Below, in pieces: positions 50,422-58,142 of a DNA stretch of 64,000 bases. The notes below the pieces were generated by a model. That model saw nothing but the letters and a program-made list of their open reading frames with translations. It had not been told where the DNA came from and made no database searches. Origin of the DNA: Streptomyces liliifuscus. Lineage in GTDB: Bacteria > Actinomycetota > Actinomycetes > Streptomycetales > Streptomycetaceae. The stretch's first letter is position 1, and every line of letters starts with the position of its first letter. The translations under genes and the position numbers were made by a program. The stretch is from positions 7,502,001-7,566,000 of the forward strand of contig NZ_CP066831.1 in NCBI RefSeq assembly GCF_016598615.1, written 5' to 3'.

Positions 50422-51375
50422 ATGTCACTGCCACTTGAGGGCCGGTCCGCGGTCGTCACGGGCGCGGGCCGCGGCCTCGGCCGGGCGGAGGCGCTGGAGC
50501 TCGCCCGGCTCGGCGCCGCCGTCGTCGTCAACGACTTCGGACAGCCCGGCCGGGACGGCTCGGGCGCCGCGTCCGCCACGCCCGCCGAGGAGGTCGCCGC
50601 CGGGATCCGGGCGGCGGGCGGTCGTGCCGTCGCGCACACCGGGGACGTGGCCGACCACCAACAGGCCCGGGAACTGGTCGAGTTGGCGGTCGCCGAGTTC
50701 GGACAGCTGGACATCCTCGTCAACAACGCGGGCATCCTGCGCGACCGGATGGTCTTCTCGATGTCCGAGGACGAGTGGGACTCGGTGATCCGGGTCCATC
50801 TCAAGGGCCACTTCAACACCACCCACTTCGCGGCCGCGCACTGGCGTGCCCGGTCCAAGGCCGCGGACGCGCCGGTGTACGGGCGGATCGTGAACACCTC
50901 CTCGGAGGCGTTCCTCGCGGGCTCCGCGGGACAGCCCAACTACGCGGCCGCCAAAGGCGGAATCGTCGGGCTCACCACCTCGACGGCACTGGCGCTCGCG
51001 AAGTACGGCGTCACGGCGAACGTCATCTGCCCGCGTGCCCGGACCCGGATGACGGCGGACGTCTTCGCGGGCTTCCAGGAACCGGCGGACGACGGGTCCG
51101 AGGACCGGCTCGACCCGCTCGCTCCCGAGCATGTCGCCCCGCTCGTCGGCTATTTGGCCTCGCCCGCGGCCGCACACGTCAACGGCCAGTTGCTCGTCGT
51201 GCACGGCGGGATGGTCGCGGTCGTCGAACGCCCGCGGGTGGCCGCCAAGTTCGACACCAAGCAGGACGCCTTCACGTACGACGAACTCGACGCGCTGCTC
51301 ACACCGCACTACGCGGACCGGCCGGCGGGGGAGACGTTCGCGGCGGCGGAGGTGCTGGGGCTCAAGCACGAGTGA
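50422..51375 (+). CDS. SDR dehydrogenase, Hsd4A-like (3-hydroxyacyl-CoA type)
   Basis: 317 residues. Cofactor motif TGAGRGLG (13-20), NDFG acidic end, NNAG (101-104), catalytic Ser in NTSSEA and Tyr174/Lys178 in YAAAKGG. The long loop VVNDFGQPGRDGSG and the C-terminal extension put it in the 17-beta-HSD4-like group, to which mycobacterial Hsd4A (also 317 residues) belongs; Hsd4A is a hydroxysteroid and side-chain 3-hydroxyacyl-CoA dehydrogenase. It would oxidise the product of the MaoC hydratase. AAAGGA precedes the ATG. Last gene of the MaoC-ADH-SDR group; a 13-bp-stem terminator follows. Confidence 0.85.
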   Translation: MSLPLEGRSAVVTGAGRGLGRAEALELARLGAAVVVNDFGQPGRDGSGAASATPAEEVAAGIRAAGGRAVAHTGDVADHQQARELVELAVAEFGQLDILVNNAGILRDRMVFSMSEDEWDSVIRVHLKGHFNTTHFAAAHWRARSKAADAPVYGRIVNTSSEAFLAGSAGQPNYAAAKGGIVGLTTSTALALAKYGVTANVICPRARTRMTADVFAGFQEPADDGSEDRLDPLAPEHVAPLVGYLASPAAAHVNGQLLVVHGGMVAVVERPRVAAKFDTKQDAFTYDELDALLTPHYADRPAGETFAAAEVLGLKHE

Positions 51376-51407
51376 CAGGTTGTGCCGGGGTGCCGCTCGC
51401 ACGGAAA

Positions 51408-51437
51408 GGCCCCGCCCGACGAGTGTCGGGCGGGGCC
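51408..51437. terminator. Strong bidirectional hairpin terminator
   Basis: Perfect 13-bp arms (GGCCCCGCCCGAC and complement) with a GAGT loop, between the SDR stop and the convergent small gene. Confidence 0.8.
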
Positions 51438-51462
51438 GTGTGACGTTCCGGACCTGAGGTCG

Positions 51463-51639
51463 TCAGGCCGCCGTGTCGCCGTGCTCGGCGGGCTTACGGT
51501 GCCGGCCGCGAGGGGTCGCCTCGCCCTCCTGCGCGGAGACGGGCCCCCGGTGCCGGCCGTGGCCACCGTCGTCTGCTGCCTGGGCCACCGTCGCCCGCGG
51601 GTCGGTGGCCGTCGTCTCCATGGTGTTCGTGTCGCTCAT
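51463..51639 (-). CDS. Small hydrophilic protein, unknown
   Basis: 58 residues from the ATG at 51639, preceded by GGGGTG at good spacing. Composition is disordered and polar, with a repeated GRHR(G/K)P motif (HGRHRGP and RGRHRKP). I believe similar short proteins occur in other Streptomyces, but no function is assigned and no Cys/Ser/Thr-rich core suggests a peptide natural product. The strong terminator just beyond its stop supports a real transcription unit. The 90 bp between this start and the stop of the next upstream gene (51640-51729) show nothing else. Confidence 0.55.
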   Translation of the reverse strand: MSDTNTMETTATDPRATVAQAADDGGHGRHRGPVSAQEGEATPRGRHRKPAEHGDTAA

Positions 51640-51729
51640 GTGGAAATTCACCCCGTGTCAACAAGATCCTTCGGTACAGCGCGGGCGAGTCTAACGGGCG
51701 GGTGTGACAGTGCCGAGGGGTGGTTGGGG

Positions 51730-53577
51730 CTACTCGGTGGTCACTTTGAGGGGGGCGGAAGGGGGCTTCGTATCGGCGCTCACCCGAAGAGCGCGGAGGG
51801 CCGGCGGGCACTCGGTACTCACCTGCTCGATGTGCAGTGGGTTCACCACCTGAACCGGCGCCTGGGCCGTCGTCCGGACCGACGGTTGGACCGACGGCTG
51901 GACCGCCTCATGGACCGCCGCCCGGACTGCTGGGCGAATGCTTTCAGCGGGAGCTCCGCCGGTCCCGTCGGCGGCCACGGGGCTGGGGCTCTCCGGGTCG
52001 ATCGGAGCCAGGAGAAGGGTGCTCTCCGGGTCCGCCGGGACCATGCCGAGGGGACTTCCGGCAGCCGCGTCACTGCCGCCTTCGACGGGTGCACGGCTCT
52101 CATGCTCGGCCACCGAGTGGCCGGCGCTCTGCGCAGCCACCTGCCCTGTGCTCTCGACGGCAGTCCATCCGGCACCTGCCTGCCCTGTGCTCTCGACGGC
52201 AGTCCAGCCCGTGCCCTCCCTGCGGACCGGCTCCGGGGCCCGGGCGGCGACCCAGTCCGTGCCGCCCGCCGTGCCCGTGCCAACCGGCCCCGCGCCCGGA
52301 CCGGTTGGCCGACCCGCTCCCGGTCCCGCCCCCTGGGCCAACCGGCGGCCGGCGAACGCGTTCGCCATCAGGCGTCCCGTCAGCGGTGCCTGTTGGAGGG
52401 GTACGGGACGGGCCGCCGCGGGCTCCGGGGGACCCGCGACCGACGGCCCCCGTGACGCGTCCCCCCGCGCCTCAGCCGTACGGTTCGGATCCCCCGGGCC
52501 CCCGTCCCCCGCCCCCGTGGGCGCTCCCACCCGTGACACGCCGCACGGCACCGCCCCCGTCGCGTACGGCAGATGGAGCACCCCGTCCCTGGTCCATTGG
52601 CCCGAGCCCGCCAACCAGCCGTCGGGCGCGGCCAGTTGGTGGACGTGCCGCTCGGCGGGACGCCACACGCCGAGCCAGCTGCCCGAGGGGCCCCCGATCC
52701 GCAGGGCCACCGCGCAGCTCTCCGGGGTGAGCACCTGACCCGGCTGGATCGCGAACGGGGCGACCGCCCGGCCGGGCAGTCGCAGGTATTCAGGGAAGCG
52801 CACCGGAAGCGTGCTCCCCAACACGCCCCAGCCGAGCCGCTCCTGGCCGGGGGACGGCGCGTCCGACCGGATCAGGAGCAGCCCGCTGTCGGCGTCCGCG
52901 AGCAGCAGCCGGTCGTTGCTCCGCTCGGAGATCTGCAGCAGCGGCGACACCTCGCCCCCGCGCTCCAGATCGACCACGACCGTCTTGGTCCGGCCGTCCA
53001 ACTCCCGGTCCAGCGCGAGCAGTCGGTCCCCGCCGCCCAGCCACACCCCGCCCGAGCAGCGGCCCGGTACCTCCGCCAGATGCTCGGGCCCGAAGGCGCC
53101 GCCCGCGACCAGCCACACGGCCGTCGAACTCCGGCCCACGGCAAGGGCGTACGCACGGGTGCCGGCCGGAGCGGGAGGCAGCAGCCGCAACTCCGTGCCC
53201 ACGTCCGGGCATTCGACCGCGCCGAGCAGTACCTCACCCGTCCCCGGGCCCGTCGGATACAGCAGCGAGAAGGTGTGCCGTCCGTCGACGAGACGGTGGA
53301 TGAGCACCCGCCCGTCCGCCATCGGCAGCACCTCCGTGCCGGGCTCCTCCGGCTGGTTGCCGGGCAGTGGCACGGCGTACGGCTCGGGGCCGTCCAGTGT
53401 CCAGCGCTCCGGGAACCAGGAGTCGCCGCTTCGGGCCAGGCGGGCCGCGTACGACCCGTCGACGGTGATCACGCACCCTGTTCGCGCGGCCCACTCGTTC
53501 TCGTTCACCGCCGCGGACGATGGGGTTCCCCCCTGCTCGAGCGAAGTCGAGACCTCGGGGGAGGCACAGGCCGTCAT
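51730..53577 (-). CDS. Large protein with beta-propeller-like N-terminal half and disordered C-terminal half
   Basis: 615 residues from the ATG at 53577 (GGAGG about 10 nt upstream). Residues about 30-330 consist of short beta-repeats such as RVLIHRLVDGRHTFSLLYPT, STAVWLVAGGAFGPEHLAEV and DRLLLADADSGLLLIRSD, suggesting a WD-like propeller; the rest is Pro/Ala/Glu-rich and disordered, with two 13-residue GWTAVESTGQ(A)GA-type repeats (39-bp period near 52140-52205). No catalytic motif; function unknown. Residues 6-18 (SPEVSTSLEQGGT) are encoded by a dispersed repeat (53520-53563), which therefore has become part of the protein or lies before a later true start. Confidence 0.65.
   Translation of the reverse strand: MTACASPEVSTSLEQGGTPSSAAVNENEWAARTGCVITVDGSYAARLARSGDSWFPERWTLDGPEPYAVPLPGNQPEEPGTEVLPMADGRVLIHRLVDGRHTFSLLYPTGPGTGEVLLGAVECPDVGTELRLLPPAPAGTRAYALAVGRSSTAVWLVAGGAFGPEHLAEVPGRCSGGVWLGGGDRLLALDRELDGRTKTVVVDLERGGEVSPLLQISERSNDRLLLADADSGLLLIRSDAPSPGQERLGWGVLGSTLPVRFPEYLRLPGRAVAPFAIQPGQVLTPESCAVALRIGGPSGSWLGVWRPAERHVHQLAAPDGWLAGSGQWTRDGVLHLPYATGAVPCGVSRVGAPTGAGDGGPGDPNRTAEARGDASRGPSVAGPPEPAAARPVPLQQAPLTGRLMANAFAGRRLAQGAGPGAGRPTGPGAGPVGTGTAGGTDWVAARAPEPVRREGTGWTAVESTGQAGAGWTAVESTGQVAAQSAGHSVAEHESRAPVEGGSDAAAGSPLGMVPADPESTLLLAPIDPESPSPVAADGTGGAPAESIRPAVRAAVHEAVQPSVQPSVRTTAQAPVQVVNPLHIEQVSTECPPALRALRVSADTKPPSAPLKVTTE
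53520..53563. repeat. Dispersed palindrome-containing repeat, copy 2
   Basis: Core CTCGAGCGAAGTCGAGA with G/C-tract flanks; inverse orientation to the copy at 14544-14586. In frame in the N-terminus of the propeller-like protein. Confidence 0.75.
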
Positions 53578-53722
53578 CGTTCGGTCACCTCCGGCCACGA
53601 AACCTAGTTTTCGCACGCACAGGCGTGGGACCGGCAGGTGACCGCTTCACACATAAGAGTGGCCCGTTTCTGATTCGCCTGAGGGAACGGGGGCGGGTGT
53701 GCTGAGCGGGGGTGGGGCGGTT

Positions 53723-53741
53723 TATGGTTAGGGCTGCCTAA
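53723..53741. promoter_or_regulatory. Iron box (DmdR/IdeR-type operator)
   Basis: TATGGTTAGGGCTGCCTAA agrees with 13 of 19 positions of the DmdR/IdeR consensus TTAGGTTAGGCTAACCTAA, with both TTAGG and CCTAA half-sites. It is about 130 bp before the siderophore-binding gene. Confidence 0.65.
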
Positions 53742-53873
53742 GTGGCGCTTGAGCGTTGCCTGTGGGGTTCCTGAGGTCCTCGCCGTGCCCCTCGCGCGCC
53801 ACCGGGGTCCGGGTCCGTCCCGGCCCCGATCCTGAACCTGCACCTGATCATGAACCACCGGAGTGTGTGCCTG

Positions 53874-54917
53874 ATGTCCCTACGACGCCGCGGTTCCGCC
53901 GCCGTCGCCCTCGCCGTGGCGGCCGCTCTCTCGCTCGCCGCCTGCGGGTCGGGCGACTCGGACTCGGGTTCCGGCTCCGGAAAGTCCGACAACGGCGCCG
54001 GCAGCAAGTCCGTCGCCACCGGCGGCGAGGACTTCGCGAAGGCAGCCGAGGAGACGGCCAAGATGGGGACGACCGCCAAGGCCGGCGAGTTCCCGCGCAC
54101 GATCGAGCACGCGATGGGCGAGACCGAGCTGAAGGCCAGGCCCGAGCGTGTGGTCGTCCTCGACGTCGGCGAGCTCGACAACGTCGTCTCCCTCGGTGTG
54201 AAGCCCGTCGGCTGGGCGCCCACCGAGGGCTCGGCCGGGATCCCCTCGTACCTGAAGAAGGACGCGGGCAGCCCCAAGGACGTCGGCACGATCAACGCCC
54301 TCAACCTGGAGGCGATCGCGGGCCTGAAGCCCGACCTGATCCTCGGCAGCGAGCTGCGCGCCGCCAAGCTCTACCCGCAGCTCTCCAAGATCGCCCCCAC
54401 CGTGTTCTCCATCCGTCCGGGCTTCACCTGGAAGGAGAACTACCTCCTCAACGCGGCCGCGCTGGACAGGACGGCCGAGGCGAGGACGCAGCTCGCCGCG
54501 TACGAGAAGAAGGCCAAGGCCCTCGGCGACGAGCTCGGCCCCGACAAGCCGACCGTCACCATGCTCCGCTACCTGCCGGGCATGATCCGCCTCTACGCGA
54601 AGGCGTCCTTCATCGGCACGATCCTTGAGGACGTCGGCATCCCGCGCCCCAAGAACCAGCAGATCAACGACCTCGCGGCGGAGATCAGCCCGGAGAAGAT
54701 CGACGACGCCGACGCCGACTGGATCTTCACCGGGGTCTACGGCGACGCGAAGAAGACCGACCGCGCCACCGCCGAGGACAACCCGCTCTGGAAGAAGCTC
54801 GGCGCGGTCGAGGACGGCCAGGCCAAGGACGTACCCGACGAGACCTGGTACCTCGGCCTCGGCGTCACCGCGGCCGACGAGGTCCTCGACGACCTCAAGG
54901 GCTTCCTCGCCAAGTAG
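53874..54917 (+). CDS. Iron-siderophore ABC transporter substrate-binding lipoprotein
   Basis: 347 residues. Lipobox LSLAACGSG (Cys24), a Gly/Ser/Asp linker, then a type III (FepB/FhuD-like) binding fold: RVVVLDVGELDNVVSLGVKP, NLEAIAGLKPDLILGSEL, PTVFSIRPGFTWKEN, GVTAADEVLDDLKGF. It captures ferric siderophores at the cell surface. The start at 53874 is preferred (GGAG upstream) to the ATG at 53850. An iron box upstream predicts repression when iron is plentiful. No permease or ATPase is adjacent, so it must share a transporter encoded elsewhere. The gap 54918-55032 shows no feature I can support. Confidence 0.87.
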   Translation: MSLRRRGSAAVALAVAAALSLAACGSGDSDSGSGSGKSDNGAGSKSVATGGEDFAKAAEETAKMGTTAKAGEFPRTIEHAMGETELKARPERVVVLDVGELDNVVSLGVKPVGWAPTEGSAGIPSYLKKDAGSPKDVGTINALNLEAIAGLKPDLILGSELRAAKLYPQLSKIAPTVFSIRPGFTWKENYLLNAAALDRTAEARTQLAAYEKKAKALGDELGPDKPTVTMLRYLPGMIRLYAKASFIGTILEDVGIPRPKNQQINDLAAEISPEKIDDADADWIFTGVYGDAKKTDRATAEDNPLWKKLGAVEDGQAKDVPDETWYLGLGVTAADEVLDDLKGFLAK

Positions 54918-55032
54918 GACGACGACCGCACGGCCACCTCGCCGAGCGCCCGCAGCGGGGTCGCCCGGTCACAGCTGGTCAAGTAGCCCGCGACCGGTGG
55001 GGCACGGACACAAGGCAGGTAGCCTTTTGTTC

Positions 55033-55872
55033 GTGCCCCGTCTGTCTGAAGTCATCGCCGCGCTCGACGCTCTCTGGCCCCCCGCGAGCGCGGAGGACTG
55101 GGACGCGGTCGGGACGGTCTGCGGAGACCCCGACCAGGAGGTCTCCCGCGTACTCTTCGCCGTCGACCCGGTCCAGGAGATCGTGGACGAGGCGGTGAAG
55201 CTGGACGCCGACCTGCTGGTCACCCACCACCCGCTCTATCTGCGCGGTACGACGACGGTCGCGGCCTCGACCTTCAAGGGCCGCGTCGTGCACACCCTCA
55301 TCAAGAACGACATCGCGCTGCACGTCGCCCACACGAACGCCGACCGCGCCGACCCGGGCGTCAGCGACGCCCTCGCCGGAGCCCTGGACCTCCGCGTCGT
55401 ACGCCCCCTCGTGCCGGACCCCGCAGACGCCGACGGCCGCCGGGGCCTCGGCCGGGTCTGCGAGCTGGACCACCCGCTGACCGTCCGCGAGTTCGCCGCC
55501 CGCGCCGCCGAGCGGCTGCCCGCCACCGCGCAGGGCATCCGCGTCGCGGGCGACCCCGAGGCGCTGGTGCGGACCGTCGCGGTCAGCGGCGGCTCCGGCG
55601 ACAGCCTCTTCGCCGACGTACGCGCCGCCGGCGTGGACGCTTTCCTCACCGCGGACCTGCGCCACCACCCGGCGTCGGAAGCCCGCGCCCACAGTCCCCT
55701 CGCGCTGCTCGACGCGGCGCACTGGGCCACCGAGTGGCCCTGGTGCGAGCTGGCCGCCGCCCAGCTCGACGAGATTTCCGACCGTCACGGCTGGGACCTG
55801 CGGGTCCATGTCTCGAAGACGGTCACCGACCCGTGGAACTCCCACTCCCCTTCACCTGGAGCCCCCAACTGA
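55033..55872 (+). CDS. Nif3-like dinuclear metal-centre protein
   Basis: 279 residues. Family motifs: DLLVTHHPLYLRG and HVAHTNADRADPGVSDALA supply the metal-binding His/Asp residues, and later DAFLTADLRHH and LLDAAHWATEWPW complete the site. Nif3/YbgI proteins form hexameric toroids with two metals; proposed activities include GTP cyclohydrolase I type 2-like and phosphatase functions, none certain. GTG at 55033. It overlaps the next gene by 4 bp. The order Nif3, zinc-ribbon protein, RNase H/phosphatase also occurs in mycobacteria (Rv2230c-Rv2228c). Confidence 0.88.
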   Translation: MPRLSEVIAALDALWPPASAEDWDAVGTVCGDPDQEVSRVLFAVDPVQEIVDEAVKLDADLLVTHHPLYLRGTTTVAASTFKGRVVHTLIKNDIALHVAHTNADRADPGVSDALAGALDLRVVRPLVPDPADADGRRGLGRVCELDHPLTVREFAARAAERLPATAQGIRVAGDPEALVRTVAVSGGSGDSLFADVRAAGVDAFLTADLRHHPASEARAHSPLALLDAAHWATEWPWCELAAAQLDEISDRHGWDLRVHVSKTVTDPWNSHSPSPGAPN

Positions 55873-56612
55873 ACGCCGCGCCCGCCGACCAGATCCGACT
55901 CCTCGACGTCCAGTCCCTCGACGCCCGCCTGCAGCAGCTCGCGCACAAGCGGAGGTCGCTGCCCGAGCACGCCGAGATCGAGTCGCTGACCAAGGACCTC
56001 ACGCAGCTGCGGGACCTGCTCGTCGCCTCGCAGACCGAGGAGAGCGACTGCTCCCGCGAGCAGACCAAGGCGGAGCAGGACGTCGACCAGGTGCGCCAGC
56101 GCGCCTCGCGCGACCAGCAGCGCCTCGACTCGGGTGCCGTCACGTCCCCCAAGGACCTGGAGAACCTCCAGCGAGAGATCGCCTCCCTCGCCAAGCGCCA
56201 GGGCGACCTGGAGGACGTCGTACTGGAGATCATGGAGCGCCGCGAGTCCGCGCAGGAGCGGGTCGCCGAACTGACCGAGCGGGTCTCGTCCGTCCAGTCG
56301 AAGATCGACGACGCGACGGCCCGCCGGGACGCCGCGCAGGAGTCCCTCGACGGCGAGGCCGCGTCGGCGACGAAGGAGCGCGAGGTCATCGCGGGCTCCG
56401 TCCCCGCCGACCTGCTCAAGCTCTACGAGAAGCTCCGCGAGCAGCAGGGCGGCGTCGGCGCGGCCCGCCTCTACCAGCGCCGCTGCGAGGGCTGCCGCCT
56501 GGAGCTCAACATCACCGAGGTGAACGACGTGAAGGCGGCGGCCCCGGACGCGGTCCTGCGCTGCGAGAACTGCCGCCGAATCCTGATCCGCACGTCGGAG
56601 TCGGGCCTGTAG
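55869..56612 (+). CDS. Coiled-coil zinc-ribbon protein (C4-type, Rv2229c-like)
   Basis: 247 residues. A long coiled coil (about 5-195; heptads such as LQREIASLAKRQGDLEDVVL and RVAELTERVSSVQSKIDDA) is followed by a C-terminal zinc ribbon with CEGCRLELN and CENCRRIL. Members may be nucleic-acid-binding or scaffold proteins; function unproven. The start appears to be a rare CTG at 55869, forming a CTGA overlap with the Nif3 stop and preceded by GGAG 7 nt upstream; no ATG/GTG/TTG candidate is near. Confidence 0.85.
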   Translation: MNAAPADQIRLLDVQSLDARLQQLAHKRRSLPEHAEIESLTKDLTQLRDLLVASQTEESDCSREQTKAEQDVDQVRQRASRDQQRLDSGAVTSPKDLENLQREIASLAKRQGDLEDVVLEIMERRESAQERVAELTERVSSVQSKIDDATARRDAAQESLDGEAASATKEREVIAGSVPADLLKLYEKLREQQGGVGAARLYQRRCEGCRLELNITEVNDVKAAAPDAVLRCENCRRILIRTSESGL

Positions 56613-56680
56613 GCGTTTGTAGAGGTCTGTAGAGGTCTGTAGAGGTCTGTAGGGGTCTGCGGAGTCCTGTTCGGGTCTGT
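56601..56680. repeat. Eight 10-bp tandem repeats
   Basis: Decamers in exact register from 56601: consensus AGRGGTCTGT, with three identical copies (AGAGGTCTGT) at 56621-56650 and degenerate units on both sides. They begin in the last codons of the zinc-ribbon gene and end just before AAGGAG of the next gene. Confidence 0.85.
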
Positions 56681-56694
56681 AAGGAGCTTCTGGC

Positions 56695-58056
56695 TTGCGC
56701 GAGTTGATCGTCGAGGCGGACGGGGGTTCCCGGGGAAACCCGGGGCCCGCGGGCTACGGAGCCGTGGTCATCGACGCGGCGACGGGGGAGACGCTGGCCG
56801 AGGCGGCGGAGTACCTCGGCGTCACCACGAACAACGTCGCCGAGTACAGCGGCCTGGTCGCGGGCCTCCGCGCGGCCCGCGACCTCGACCCCACGGCCAC
56901 CGTGCGCGTCCGCATGGACTCCAAGCTCGTCGTCGAGCAGATGTCGGGCCGCTGGCAGATCAAACACCCCGCGATGCGCCCCCTGGCAGCCGAGGCCCGC
57001 TCGATCCTCCCGGCCGACCAGGTCACGTACGAGTGGATCCCCCGAGCGGAGAACAAGCACGCGGACCGCTTGGCGAACGAGGCGATGGACGCGGGGAAGA
57101 GGGGCGAGCAGTGGTCGCCGTCGAGGCCGACTGCGGATACGGATGCGGGGGCCGCGAGGTCAGCGCCCCGTAAGGGGCGCGGGGAACTGCGCGATCAGCC
57201 CCCACCGGCCCGCAGCGAGACGACTCCCGCGAGCACCACTGACGCACAGGGGTCGCTGGCAGCGCCGGGTTCGGTGGCGCCCCTCAAGGGGCGCGGGGAA
57301 CTGCGCGACCAGCCACAACGGGCCCGCAGCCAGACAACTCCCGTCAGCACCCCCCACGCCAACGACATCCGAGCCGCACGGAACGTGGCCTCCGACGCAC
57401 CGGCCGCCGCAGGGGGCGCGCCTCCAGACCTCGGCACCCCCACCACCCTCGTACTGCTCCGACACGGCGAAACCCCCCTGACCCCCCAGAAGCGGTTCTC
57501 CGGAAGCGGCGGCAGCAACCCCCCGCTGTCGGACACGGGCCGCCACCAGGCCGACCGCGTCGCAACCGCGCTAGCCGCCCGCGGGACCGTACAGGACGTC
57601 ATCTCGTCCCCCCTCGCCCGCTGCCGCGAAACCGCGGCGATCGTCGGGGACCGGCTCGGACTGGACGTACGTATCGAGGACGGCCTCCGCGAGACGGACT
57701 TCGGGGCCTGGGAGGGACTGACGTTCGCCGAGGTCCGCGAGCGGTACCCGGACGACATGACCGCCTGGCTGAGTTCCCCGGACGCCGAACCCACCGGCGG
57801 CGGCGAGAGTTTCGAGGCGGTGGCGCACCGGGTGGGCGCGGCCCGCGACAAGTTGCTCGCGGCGCACACCGGCCGCACGGTACTTGTCGTCTCCCACGTC
57901 ACGCCCATCAAGACCCTTGTACGGCTGGCCCTGGGTGCCCCGCCGGAGGCGCTGTTCCGGATGGAACTGTCGGCGGCGTCGCTGTCGGTGGTGGCGTATT
58001 ACGGGGACGGCAATGCGAGCGTGCGTCTCCTCAATGAGACGTCAGCGTTGCGCTAG
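56695..58056 (+). CDS. Bifunctional RNase HI / histidine phosphatase (CobC-like), Rv2228c-like
   Basis: 453 residues. RNase HI domain (1 to about 130) with catalytic Asp9 (VEADGGSRGNPG), Glu50, Asp75 and Asp124; C-terminal histidine-phosphatase domain (from about 248) with LLRHGET (His257) and the later VVSHVTP His. It removes RNA from hybrids and a phosphate, in related proteins possibly from alpha-ribazole phosphate in cobalamin synthesis. TTG start at 56695 follows AAGGAG at 9 nt. The linker (132-248) contains two in-frame copies of the dispersed repeat, translated KGRGELRDQP at 160-169 and 198-207. Confidence 0.88.
   Translation: MRELIVEADGGSRGNPGPAGYGAVVIDAATGETLAEAAEYLGVTTNNVAEYSGLVAGLRAARDLDPTATVRVRMDSKLVVEQMSGRWQIKHPAMRPLAAEARSILPADQVTYEWIPRAENKHADRLANEAMDAGKRGEQWSPSRPTADTDAGAARSAPRKGRGELRDQPPPARSETTPASTTDAQGSLAAPGSVAPLKGRGELRDQPQRARSQTTPVSTPHANDIRAARNVASDAPAAAGGAPPDLGTPTTLVLLRHGETPLTPQKRFSGSGGSNPPLSDTGRHQADRVATALAARGTVQDVISSPLARCRETAAIVGDRLGLDVRIEDGLRETDFGAWEGLTFAEVRERYPDDMTAWLSSPDAEPTGGGESFEAVAHRVGAARDKLLAAHTGRTVLVVSHVTPIKTLVRLALGAPPEALFRMELSAASLSVVAYYGDGNASVRLLNETSALR
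57164..57215. repeat. Dispersed repeat inside the RNase H/phosphatase gene, copy 1
   Basis: Starts GCCCCGTAAGGGGCGCGGGG and ends CCGGCCCGCAG; translated in frame within the interdomain linker. Confidence 0.85.
57277..57329. repeat. Dispersed repeat inside the RNase H/phosphatase gene, copy 2
   Basis: Starts GGCGCCCCTCAAGGGGCGCG and ends CGGGCCCGCAG; same orientation and same reading frame as the first copy, 113 bp later. Confidence 0.85.
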
Positions 58057-58087
58057 AGCGGGGGTTGGGCTCGGGTGGTGGGTTGAC

Positions 58088-58140
58088 CGCGGGCCGGTGG
58101 GGGCTGGTCGCGCAGTTCCCCGCGCCCCTGAAGGGGCGCG
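58088..58140. repeat. Dispersed repeat, inverted copy, as terminator
   Basis: GCGGGCCGGTGGGGGCTGGT, then the complement of the common core and a CGCGCCCCTgaAGGGGCGCG hairpin (58121-58140). It lies between the convergent phosphatase and aldolase genes, 3 bp before the aldolase stop. Confidence 0.8.
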
Positions 58141-58142
58141 CC

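Noticed and set aside
51463..51639. RiPP precursor peptide
   Set aside because: No modification enzymes nearby and no Cys/Ser/Thr core; composition is polar and disordered.
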